Assembly (NCBI GenBank): GCA_900541745.1
Contig: UQLA01000002.1
Span: 167,736-231,735 of the forward strand
Reading direction: 5' to 3'
DNA from: an uncultured Collinsella sp.
GTDB taxonomy: Bacteria; Actinomycetota; Coriobacteriia; Coriobacteriales; Coriobacteriaceae
DNA: 64,000 nt
The position numbers were made by a program, and so were the translations under genes. Below are positions 8,882 through 16,745 of the stretch, piece by piece; position 1 is the stretch's first letter; each line of letters opens with the position of its first letter. The notes under the pieces are model-generated. The model was given only the letters and a program-made list of their open reading frames with translations, was not told the origin of the DNA and did no database searches.

Positions 8882-9721
8882 GGCGAGGGCGGCCATGATG
8901 GTGCGGGCGACGCCGTCGTGGTCGTTGTCGTATTCGGTAATGGCGTCGGCGGCCTCGCGATCCTCGGGCTCGGCGTTGATCATGGCCATTCCATGGCGCG
9001 CTGCCTGCAGCATGGGGATGTCGTTGATGTTGTCGCCGAACGCCCAGGCGTCGGCGAGAGACTCGCCCAGATGCCCGCATAGCCAAGCCAATGCCGTTCC
9101 CTTGGTGGCGCCCTCGCCCATGACCTCGATATTCATGGAGTATGAACGCGTGACCTCAATGCCTTCGAGCGTGTCGAGCTCCGCTGCGATGGCATCGCGA
9201 TCGGCCGGGTCGTGCCAGTACATGGCGATGCGTTCGAGTGTCTCAACCTCGTCGATCTTGCTGTCGATATCCATGTCGATCGGTGTTCGCGTACGCTTGA
9301 GCGAAGCCGCAATGTGGGGGTCGCCGCCGCAGAATTCGTCCAGGCGCGTGTAGAGCGAGCGGGGGAGGAAGCACTGCCCGTCCGCGAAGATATCGAAGGT
9401 CACATCGTGGCCGGCGGCGATGCGGCGGATGCGATGGGCAATGCCGCAATCGAGCGGACGGCTCAAGATGCACGTGGCGCGCGAGGCGTCGGTGGGCACA
9501 TCGTCGTCGAGCTGCCAGACGCTGCCGCCGTTGGCGCAGACTGCGTAGTGCACGGCGGGGTGGGCGAGGATGGGCTCAAAGATGCCCGACAGCGGGCGCC
9601 CCGTGCAGGGCACAAACTCAATACCGCGGCGCGCAAGCTCGTCGAGCATCGCCCAGGTGGCGTCGCTCATTTGCTTATCGGTCGTCAGCAGCGTTCCATC
9701 CATATCGGAAAACACAATCAT
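8879..9721 (-). CDS. Cof-type HAD-IIB phosphatase
   Basis: Second HAD-IIB phosphatase, cytoplasmic, substrate unknown. Motif I is DMDGTLLT (residues 6-13), motif II TGRPLS, motif III a Lys in GATKGTALAWL and motif IV GDNINDIPML. 280 aa. AAGGA lies about 8 nt before the ATG at 9721. It converges on the HAD gene at 7928; the two are only distantly alike, so they are not a recent duplication. The stop codon lies inside an A-type repeat. Confidence 0.9.
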   Translation of the reverse strand: MIVFSDMDGTLLTTDKQMSDATWAMLDELARRGIEFVPCTGRPLSGIFEPILAHPAVHYAVCANGGSVWQLDDDVPTDASRATCILSRPLDCGIAHRIRRIAAGHDVTFDIFADGQCFLPRSLYTRLDEFCGGDPHIAASLKRTRTPIDMDIDSKIDEVETLERIAMYWHDPADRDAIAAELDTLEGIEVTRSYSMNIEVMGEGATKGTALAWLCGHLGESLADAWAFGDNINDIPMLQAARHGMAMINAEPEDREAADAITEYDNDHDGVARTIMAALA

Positions 9722-9808
9722 TCGTTGCGATCCTTTCTACTGGCATAAAAAGCGCGGCCGAGGGCGGTGATGCCCTGGCCACGCTCGGGTTCTATAACGG
9801 TCCGCATC

Positions 9809-11227
9809 CTAGCGATCGGCGAGCGTCTTGTACTCCAGCGGCTCGATAACCGGGCGATACGCGGGACGGATGATACGGTGCGCGCAGAAGAGCTCTTCCA
9901 TGCGGTGCGCCGACCAGCCGGCCATGCGGGCGACGGCGAACAGCGGCGTAAAGAGCGTCTCGGGCACGCCGAGCATCTTGTAGATAAAGCCCGTGTACAG
10001 GTCGATGTTGGCGCAGATAGGCTTGGTCATGCCGTGATCGCGCATCACTTGCGGGGCCAGGCGCTCGATGCGCTCGATGAGCGCGAACTCCTCGCCCAAG
10101 TCCTTCTTGGCGGCAAGCGTGCGCGCGTAACGGCGGCACACCTCGGCGCGCGGGTCGCTCAGCGTGTAGACGGCATGGCCCATACCGTAGATGAGGCCCG
10201 TGCCGTCGAAGGCCTGCTTGTCGAGGATCTTGCCCAGGTAGGCTGCGATCTCGTCCTCGTCCTCCCAATTGGAGACATGCGCACGGATGTCCTCGTGCAT
10301 GGACACGACCTTGGCGTTGGCGCCGCCGTGGCGCGGGCCCTTGAGCGAGCCGATGGCCGCGGCGTAGGCGGAATACGGGTCGGTGGCCGAGGAGGACAGC
10401 ACGCGGCAGGCGAACGTGGAGTTGTTGCCGCCGCCGTGCTCGGCATGCAGCATGAGCATCACGTCGAGCAGCATCGCCTCATCGCGGGTGAACGCCATGC
10501 CGCCGCGCAGGACCTGTAGGATGGTCTCGGCGGTGGAGAGGCCGGGTGTGGGGTGCGGTACATGGACCTCGGAGCCGCGACGCTTGGCGACCGAGGCCAT
10601 ATGCGCGAAGGCGGCGATGCGGGGGAGACGGGCGAGCATGGAGATGGCGACGTCGATTTCGTGCTCGGGTGTAATGGCGTCAGGCTCGGCGTCGAAGGCG
10701 TAGAGCAGCAGCACGGCGCGCTGAAGCACATTCATGATGCTCGACGACACCGTGGTCATGGGGAACTCGCGGACGTATTCGTCGCTCAGGTGCCTAAAAG
10801 CGCCCAGACGTTCGCAAAAACCGTCAAGCTCTTCCTTGGTGGGCAGGGAGCCCGTGATGAGCAGATAGGCGATCTCTTCGTAGCCATAGCGATCCTCGGC
10901 CTGGGCATTGTTGACCAGATCCTCGATGCTATAGCCGCGCAGCGTGAGCTTGCCCTGGTCGGGCACGACCTTGCCGTCGACCTTGTTGTAGCCGTGCACG
11001 TCCGAGATGCGGGTAAGGCCCGCGACCACGCCCGAGCCGTCGGCATTGCGCAGGCCGCGCTTGACGTTGTGCTCTACGAACAAGCCCTCGTCGTACGGGG
11101 CGGTCGGCAGGCCGTGGTAGAGGTTTTCGCTTTCGGGCGAAATCTGACGGCTCGCCTCGTAATCCAGAACCAGGCGGCTCAGGTGATCGTCGAAGCGGTA
11201 GTAGATTTTCTTGGCATCGTAGGCCAT
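9809..11227 (-). CDS. Citrate synthase
   Basis: Condenses oxaloacetate and acetyl-CoA (or, in relatives, propionyl-CoA) to citrate. Visible active-site regions: MLHAEHGGGNNSTFACRV with the first catalytic His, GMGHAVYTLSDPRA with the second, and NIDLYTGFIYKML with the catalytic Asp. The segment LRGYSIEDLVNNA is typical of type II bacterial enzymes of the longer (about 450-470 aa) group. 472 aa. No other TCA gene is adjacent. An ACT-domain gene lies 77 bp upstream on the same strand and may share its transcript. Distinguishing citrate from 2-methylcitrate synthase is not possible from motifs alone. Confidence 0.9.
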   Translation of the reverse strand: MAYDAKKIYYRFDDHLSRLVLDYEASRQISPESENLYHGLPTAPYDEGLFVEHNVKRGLRNADGSGVVAGLTRISDVHGYNKVDGKVVPDQGKLTLRGYSIEDLVNNAQAEDRYGYEEIAYLLITGSLPTKEELDGFCERLGAFRHLSDEYVREFPMTTVSSSIMNVLQRAVLLLYAFDAEPDAITPEHEIDVAISMLARLPRIAAFAHMASVAKRRGSEVHVPHPTPGLSTAETILQVLRGGMAFTRDEAMLLDVMLMLHAEHGGGNNSTFACRVLSSSATDPYSAYAAAIGSLKGPRHGGANAKVVSMHEDIRAHVSNWEDEDEIAAYLGKILDKQAFDGTGLIYGMGHAVYTLSDPRAEVCRRYARTLAAKKDLGEEFALIERIERLAPQVMRDHGMTKPICANIDLYTGFIYKMLGVPETLFTPLFAVARMAGWSAHRMEELFCAHRIIRPAYRPVIEPLEYKTLADR

Positions 11228-11304
11228 GCGCGCTCCTCTCCGGTCCGCTTGGGGGCCGCGCGCTTGGACGATATGACGTCAAGCTGCCCCGAGCGGCTTG
11301 TTCG

Positions 11305-11592
11305 CTACAGGCGGTACATAAAGTTAAAGACGTCCTCGCGCTGGATGGACACGTTGACGCCCGAAAGCTCGCCGGCCTCGGCCAGCGCCTTCTGCAGCTC
11401 GGCGAAGTCGAGCTTGGACTCGGCGGTATCGGCCAGCATGGTCATGGTGAAGATGTCCTCGATAATGGACTGCGTGATGTCGCGGATGTCGACGTTGGCC
11501 TCGCCTAGGACACGGGTGACGCCGGCGACGATGCCGGGGCGGTTCTTGCCAAGGACGGTGATGACGATACGGGAGGACGAGATCTCGGCCAT
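11305..11592 (-). CDS. ACT domain-containing protein (UPF0237 type)
   Basis: Small stand-alone ACT protein (95 aa), a fold used for amino-acid or ligand sensing. The sequence opens with RIVITVLGKNRPGIVAGVTR, the usual ACT beta-alpha start, and continues with VDIRDITQSI. The family is widespread in Firmicutes and Actinobacteria without a firmly assigned ligand. AAAGGG lies upstream of the ATG at 11592. It precedes the citrate synthase on the same strand. Confidence 0.85.
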   Translation of the reverse strand: MAEISSSRIVITVLGKNRPGIVAGVTRVLGEANVDIRDITQSIIEDIFTMTMLADTAESKLDFAELQKALAEAGELSGVNVSIQREDVFNFMYRL

Positions 11593-11774
11593 GGGAAACC
11601 CTTTCGCGTGATTGCGGCGCGCGCGGGGCGCTCCGCTACGGTACAGTGTTCATCATTGTACCTGTCTGGCGCAAAAAAGGCGCGCTCGCTGCGGCGTTAC
11701 ATGCCTGCAACATGAGCGTAAGGGGGAAGGCCGTACGGGGAAGAGCCGTCTGGCGCGTGTCCGGCTCGTGTTGG

Positions 11775-11837
11775 GTTGATTTCCGATCTCAGCCGAACAC
11801 ATTGAGCGGACAGGCCGTTCCCGCAGTCAGCCGAACG
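11775..11837. repeat. Repeat F, copy 1 (left border of accessory island)
   Basis: 63-bp sequence beginning GTTGATTTCCGATCTCAGCC, 60/63 identical to 18987-19049 and similar to 63947-64000. It contains AGCCGAAC twice; in copy 2 both become AGTCGAAC. GC-rich hairpins follow (CCGCGGC-GCAT-GCCGCGG near 11902). The integrase remnant ends 151 bp to the right. The 11593-11988 gap holds nothing else that I can name. Confidence 0.75.
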
Positions 11838-11988
11838 CCTCCGACGGCTGATTCCGAACTGGAAGCGGAGGGCATCCCCGCCCTTCGGTAGGGGATACCG
11901 CTCCGCGGCGCATGCCGCGGGCGGCGCCCCTATCGGACCACCGTGACCTCAGTTGGGATGGGCCCAGCACTGCCGCGTACTCGGTGAG

Positions 11989-12714
11989 CTAGAGCCAACT
12001 GTTCGTCTTCACGTCGCGTATGGCGATATTTCGGTCGTCCGGCTCGGTGATGCCGTAGCCGAACGCCTGGAGCGTCTCGATGGACTCCTGGATCCTCTGT
12101 TGGAACATGGGACCCGGATCGACCCTCGGCCCGAGGTGCCCGCGCCAAAGGCACGGCGTGGCGCGCAGCATGTTATGGATTTTGGAGATGGGCTCGATGT
12201 CGGCGTAGACGTTGAGCGTCGCCATGGCGTCCTTGTGGCCGAGGATCGATTGGAGCGCCTTGATATCGCCGCCTTGGCGGATCCACTGCGTTGCGAACGT
12301 GTGGCGAAGGCCGTGGAACGTGATCAGCTCGTCGTTGGTGCCCATGAGGCCGTTGGTCTCCGAGAACGTCTTGAACGCCCTGCGGATATAGCTTGTCGTC
12401 GCGAAGGTCGCGCCCGGCTCCGACAGGATGTAGCAGTCCCCGATCTCGACCGCCCCGGTAAGGCCGAGCAAGCGCAGCTTTCCGCAGTCGATCTCGTGGG
12501 TCTCCTTCAGGAAGGGGAGTAGGCCGACCGGGTCGATGGGGATACCCCTGGCGTCATGGGTCTTGGTGTCCTTGATGAACGAACCCATTCCCTTCGCGTA
12601 CGCCACCGAGTGCCTGATCGAGATCAGGCCCGTCTCGAAATCCACATCGCACCACCGAAGGCCGCAGACCTCGCCGATTCGCATCCCCGTGTGCAGGGCG
12701 AGTACGACCGCCCT
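11989..12714 (-). pseudogene. Tyrosine recombinase (phage-type integrase), N-terminus lost
   Basis: C-terminal catalytic domain of a lambda-type integrase. The frame contains LALHTGMRIGEVCGLRW with the first catalytic Arg, HGLRHTFATQ with the His-x-x-Arg pair, LGH, and the Tyr nucleophile in NVYADIEP. The N-terminal SAM-like DNA-binding domain and the catalytic Lys region cannot be found upstream. Reading back from GMRIGE, the frame meets TAG at 12715-12717 after RAVVLALHT. That codon could be the end of the adjacent regulator gene or a nonsense change (for example Trp to TAG) within the integrase. An internal ATG at 12684 would leave 231 aa. Almost certainly inactive; it marks the left end of the island. 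Confidence 0.8.
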
Positions 12715-12966
12715 CTAATCCTCGGCGGACCAATCGAGTCCGAACTCCTTTCGGGCATCCTCTTCGCTCATGACTTCGAGAAGGTCTCCGGGTTGGCAAC
12801 GAAGGGCGAGGCATAGCTGCTCGAGTGTGTTGAAGCGAATGCCGCGAATATGCCCTTTTTTAATACGGGACAGGTTCACGGGCGTGGTTCCAATCCTTTC
12901 GGCAAGTTCGTTCGAGGAAATCTATCGCTCGGCCATGATCTTGTCGAGGCGAACAATTACGGGCAT
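12715..12966 (-). pseudogene. XRE (YozG/HTH_26-type) regulator interrupted by a TAG codon
   Basis: From ATG 12966 the frame reads MPVIVRLDKIMAER, then TAG (12922-12924), then ISSNELAERIGTTPVNLSRI through an intact helix-turn-helix to a TAG at 12715. Relatives of this small Cro/CI-type family have Lys or Gln at the stop position, so a single substitution explains it. 84 codons in total. It lies 9 bp after the DUF2975 gene on the same strand, the usual YozG-DUF2975 pairing. Either the regulator is dead or the TAG is read through; I see no reason to expect the latter. Confidence 0.75.
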
Positions 12967-12975
12967 GGCGTTTCC

Positions 12976-13488
12976 TTACGCAATCTCGTCGGAGTCGAGG
13001 TACAGCTCTCGGGCGTACAAGAAGAACTGGGAAAGCATGAACAGGACGATGCCGAGAACCAGAGAGGTCCAATCGAATGATGAAGCGATCTCTTGGGCGC
13101 CGACGGCCCCCTCGCCGCCAAACATCGAAACGGAGGTTTTGAGTGAGCCGGCGTAGAGGCTGGTGGCAGCTTGAACAACGAAGAGAATGCCGAGCACCTT
13201 CAAGCATGTCGCAGACCCTTTCTTGAAGGGGTCTCCGCTCTTGATCGTCCACACGAGAACGGCGCTGAGGATGGTCGTAGCGATACCGATGACGGCAGGG
13301 ACCAATGTCGAGATCGCAAGGGCTGGATACGCGGGGGAGTCTGCAATTACAGGGTTGTCGAGCACTTCGATTGCTGGCTTTAAGGAGAACGCCACTTGTG
13401 CGATGGCGGTGGCGCAAAGGGTCGCAGAGGCTATCGCACATGCGATGCGGAAGGAATGAAGCCGGGGAGTGCGATTGTCGGAACTCAT
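12976..13488 (-). CDS. DUF2975-like membrane protein
   Basis: 170-aa protein with four predicted membrane segments (about residues 13-35, 55-82, 97-117 and 140-160), ending in a short cytosolic tail. This arrangement and the following YozG-like HTH gene match the DUF2975/HTH_26 pair found in many Gram-positive bacteria; the role of that pair is not established. GGAGG (13494-13498 on the complement) lies 5-6 nt before the ATG. It is divergent from the ABC permease gene, with a shared 130-bp promoter region. Confidence 0.7.
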   Translation of the reverse strand: MSSDNRTPRLHSFRIACAIASATLCATAIAQVAFSLKPAIEVLDNPVIADSPAYPALAISTLVPAVIGIATTILSAVLVWTIKSGDPFKKGSATCLKVLGILFVVQAATSLYAGSLKTSVSMFGGEGAVGAQEIASSFDWTSLVLGIVLFMLSQFFLYARELYLDSDEIA

Positions 13489-13525
13489 AATAACCTCCGA
13501 AGAATTTAAAAAACTCAGGTTACTT

Positions 13526-13544
13526 TTTAACAGTTTATGTTAAA
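13526..13544. promoter_or_regulatory. Candidate operator between divergent genes
   Basis: Perfect palindrome TTTAACA-GTTTA-TGTTAAA in the AT-rich gap between the DUF2975 gene and the ABC permease gene. Its position and form suit a dimeric XRE-type repressor; the linked regulator is a pseudogene. Binding is inferred. Confidence 0.4.
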
Positions 13545-13567
13545 TTGACTTTGCCGACAAGTAATAA

Positions 13568-13590
13568 GGGCCGAGCATTTTGTTCGGCCC
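13568..13590 (+). promoter_or_regulatory. Leader hairpin before the ABC permease gene
   Basis: GGGCCGA / TCGGCCC stem with a 9-nt loop, 33 nt before the start codon. No T-run follows, so it is a structured leader rather than a clear terminator. Confidence 0.35.
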
Positions 13591-13623
13591 CTCTGTTCCG
13601 ACTGGATGAGGTTAAGGTTGGCG

Positions 13624-15846
13624 ATGAATATGCTCAAAATCTCGAAGGCGATCTTTAGGTCGCTTCTCTCCTCCAGGTCGCTCTGTGTTGTCGTTGTTGC
13701 GTTGATGGTTCTTTGTGCTCTGCCCGTCTTCAGGAGCGCGGCTGGCATCGACGGACGGGTCGAATACCTCGAGTCGGGAATAACCCGTGTTGAGCAGGAA
13801 TTGTCAGCATCCTATGCGGATGCGCTTGTGAATGCGGGGGAGGACGGTGTCTATACCTCTTCATCAAGCATGCCCGCGCTTCTGTACCCTCTTGCCGCGG
13901 GACGTCTTATCTTGGCACCGCTCTCTCCCCTACTTCCGTTTCTGCAGATATCGGATGGAGAGTACACCTATTATGACGGATCGAAGGAGTACTTGCTATG
14001 GGTCGCAACGGCCGTTGCCGTCTCGTTCCTTGCCGCGCGTCTTAACAAACGTGAAAAGCTCATCATCCAGGCACCGATGGGCGAGCTGGGTAGACTTGTT
14101 GCATCGAGCGTATGGGCGAGTGTTTTTGCAATGCTTGCCGTCCTCGCCATCAATCTTCCAGGGATAATCGCCGCGCTTGTGAAGAATGGCCCGGGCTCGC
14201 CGTTCTATCCGATAGGCTACATTCAATATGCGACTCCGGTTATCAAACCGGCTTGGCTGGTGTTCGCGCAGACGGCCATCTTGCAATTCTTGGTGGCAGC
14301 GTTCATCTCGCTTGTCGTTCACCTTGCCGTGAAGATTGCCAATAACCCTACGCTTGGAATCGTGTTCGTATGTGCCCTGATGGGGGTGACGATGGTTCCC
14401 GGGTATTACGGAAGATCCATCGCTTTACGTGAGTTCGCCCTGTTGAATCCCCTTACGTATGCGAACACTGAGTTGACCGTCGGCGCCTATAGCCCGTACC
14501 CGACAACGCAGATAGTGAATCTGCCTGGACTTTGCTTCGAGCGTGGCGCGATTGCCCTCGTATGCGCAATCGGGATCGAGGTGCTGGCAATTAGCCTGCT
14601 TTGCGTTGCTGGAAAGAGCGGCTGCGCGTGCCCGATATCCCCGATTTGTCTTGAGAGAGGTTCCTTCACTGCATCGAGAACGGCAACTCGTTCGAGCGCT
14701 TGTGCCTCCGCCGTTGCATACGTAAGAACGATGGGGAAACTGCTCCTGCGTTCTCCTACCCTCGCCGTATGCGCGATTGCAATGTCGACGACGATGCTGG
14801 CCCCGGCTCTGGTCGAGATGTTTCCTGACGCTGATAACGTTTCCGCTGTTCGGTATAGGGATGGGGAGCTCCGTTCAATAGATCGGTATCTAGAGCAGAA
14901 CGCTGCGAATATGGACGTCGAGGGCAAAGCGGCCCTGGAAGACATGCGGGATGCTCTTTCGGGTTTCGTGTACGCGCCTATGCCTGCGGAGGGGTTTCGA
15001 AGCCTTGCGACGTACGAGCGCGCTCGAGGTGAGCTGGGCGCGGCAGATGCGACTCTCCTGCAATCGATCGGAATCGAGCCGGAGACTCCTTCTCGTGCGG
15101 AGGCGCGCGCCCTTCTGCTTGAGTCGATCGCGAGCTTGCCGGACCCCAAGGTTTACGAGTTAAGTACGAAGATGCCCCCATTAATCCTCCTTTCGTATCT
15201 CCAGGCAGCGCTTCCCTCCTTATTTTTGCTGTTGCCCGTGGTTGTCACATCGCTCGCGTGCACCCACCTGCAGTGTCGTTCCCTTCTGGTTCTCCAGATC
15301 CCCGCAACAGCGCATGTGCGTTTTCTGACGGCTGTTGCGCTGGCTCTCCTGCTTGGCTTGGTGCTGCTTTTGGTGTCGATGGTTCCCGCTGTCGTTGTGT
15401 CCGTGATTAAGAACGGTGCGGGTGGATCGGAGTATCCCGTCGCTCTCATTCGGGCGGGAGCTTCGACAACGTCCATGGTGGGGGAGGCGGTGTTGTGCAG
15501 TATTCCGTTGCTGGTCATGGCATACGGCGTGATTTCCGTCGTCGCTGCGTTGACAGCAGCGATTAGCCGCAACCCCGTTGTCACCGGAATGGTTTGCGCG
15601 GTTCTCTTGGTGTTGGGTTCGTTGAGCGCTCATGTTGAAAGCGTGGGCATGGGCGTCGCGCTGCTGGCTCCATTCGCCTCGTTTGACCCCGCTTCCCAGG
15701 TGGGGACGATTGGGTTCCTTGGGCGAGGGACGAACGCGATGCCTTTTGGAGAGGTCGTCGGCGCATCGGGCGCTCTGCTGGTGGTCTTGGGCGCCGTATC
15801 TCCGTTGATGGTGCGCCTGAGTGTTCCAAAGATCGAAAGGGGATGA
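13624..15846 (+). CDS. Large ABC-type permease, two related modules in one chain
   Basis: 740-aa multi-pass membrane protein. It looks like a tandem fusion of two homologous permease units: each opens with a signal-anchor helix, has an extracytoplasmic stretch of about 80-90 residues, then a helix bundle. Each also carries the same loop motif, KNGPGSPFYPIGYI at about residue 187 and KNGAGGSEYPVALI at about 595. A third copy of the module is the N-terminal half of the protein at 16746. The next gene, overlapping by the translational start region, encodes an ATPase, so this is the membrane part of an ABC exporter. I chose ATG 13624 (AAGG 6 nt upstream) over ATG 13606, which has no ribosome site. 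Substrate unknown; the secreted peptide at 18562 is the best candidate. No firm family name recognised. Confidence 0.75.
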   Translation: MNMLKISKAIFRSLLSSRSLCVVVVALMVLCALPVFRSAAGIDGRVEYLESGITRVEQELSASYADALVNAGEDGVYTSSSSMPALLYPLAAGRLILAPLSPLLPFLQISDGEYTYYDGSKEYLLWVATAVAVSFLAARLNKREKLIIQAPMGELGRLVASSVWASVFAMLAVLAINLPGIIAALVKNGPGSPFYPIGYIQYATPVIKPAWLVFAQTAILQFLVAAFISLVVHLAVKIANNPTLGIVFVCALMGVTMVPGYYGRSIALREFALLNPLTYANTELTVGAYSPYPTTQIVNLPGLCFERGAIALVCAIGIEVLAISLLCVAGKSGCACPISPICLERGSFTASRTATRSSACASAVAYVRTMGKLLLRSPTLAVCAIAMSTTMLAPALVEMFPDADNVSAVRYRDGELRSIDRYLEQNAANMDVEGKAALEDMRDALSGFVYAPMPAEGFRSLATYERARGELGAADATLLQSIGIEPETPSRAEARALLLESIASLPDPKVYELSTKMPPLILLSYLQAALPSLFLLLPVVVTSLACTHLQCRSLLVLQIPATAHVRFLTAVALALLLGLVLLLVSMVPAVVVSVIKNGAGGSEYPVALIRAGASTTSMVGEAVLCSIPLLVMAYGVISVVAALTAAISRNPVVTGMVCAVLLVLGSLSAHVESVGMGVALLAPFASFDPASQVGTIGFLGRGTNAMPFGEVVGASGALLVVLGAVSPLMVRLSVPKIERG

Positions 15847-15851
15847 TCTCG

Positions 15852-16592
15852 ATGATTGACCTTCAAACGCTGACGATCTCTTATGGAAAGAAGGTGCTCG
15901 TAGATTCGGTGAACGCTGAGTTTGCCCCGGGTACGGTCTACGGTCTCGTCGCTCCGAACGGGCATGGAAAGACGACGTTGCTGCGTGCGATGGCAGGTTT
16001 GCCGGGTCCTCGCGTGGACGGGAGCATCGTTCTGGATGAGGTGCAGGGTACGGGTGCGAGAGAGGTCCGTTCTATGATCTTCTATGCACCTGGTGAGGGG
16101 ACGCTGCTGTATCCCGGATTGCGTGCGGAAGATCACCTCAAGATGGTTTGCGATATGTGGCCGCATGCTCGCGATATCGAAGAGATAGTGGAACAAACGC
16201 AGATAGGCGAGTTCGCGAAGATGAGGATCCGCACTCTGAGCCAGGGCATGAAGCAGCAGCTTACCCTGGCGATTGCGTATGCGACGGGCGCGCGGTACCT
16301 TCTATTAGATGAGCCCATGAACGCGCTCGACCCCAGCAGGGTGGACTTGCATTCCGAGATTCTCAGGAAGCTGGCCGATTCTGGTACGTGCATCATCATG
16401 TCATCCCACATCTTGGATTCGGTCGATAGGCTGTGCGATGAGATTCTGTTTTTGAAGGATGGGAGGCTCATTAGAAGCATTCCGCAAGATGATGCTGCGC
16501 CGAAGTCTCCTGGATCCCATTTCGCAAAGCCTGCCGGACGCGCCGAGGGTGCGCTAAGCACGTATCGGCGACTCTACGAAAAGGGCGGGTAG
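15852..16592 (+). CDS. ABC transporter ATP-binding protein
   Basis: Stand-alone nucleotide-binding subunit (246 aa from ATG 15852, which has AAAGGGG about 9 nt upstream; ATG 15843 overlaps the preceding stop). Walker A reads VAPNGHGKTT (about residues 33-42) with Ala where most ABC ATPases have Gly. The signature is LSQGMKQQ (about 129), Walker B YLLLDEP (about 149) followed by the D-loop NALDP, and the switch His is in SSHIL. It belongs with the two-module permease encoded just upstream. The same VAPNG and GMKQQ variants occur in the fused ATPase at 16746, so the two NBDs are sisters. Confidence 0.88.
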   Translation: MIDLQTLTISYGKKVLVDSVNAEFAPGTVYGLVAPNGHGKTTLLRAMAGLPGPRVDGSIVLDEVQGTGAREVRSMIFYAPGEGTLLYPGLRAEDHLKMVCDMWPHARDIEEIVEQTQIGEFAKMRIRTLSQGMKQQLTLAIAYATGARYLLLDEPMNALDPSRVDLHSEILRKLADSGTCIIMSSHILDSVDRLCDEILFLKDGRLIRSIPQDDAAPKSPGSHFAKPAGRAEGALSTYRRLYEKGG

Positions 16593-16745
16593 AAATGCAA
16601 GTTAAAAATCTATGTGGTCAATATGATGCCGTTGAACCCGCGTATCGATACCGCTCAGCTATTTGCCTCGCCCCCATCGCACACATCTTCATTCGGTCTG
16701 TTACTTTTAATCTAACAATTCTTTGAGGAACGTAGGTGCTTCTAA

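Noticed and set aside
12555..12816. Minus-strand and plus-strand frames across the integrase region
   Set aside because: Shadows of the integrase/XRE frames, which show true family motifs.
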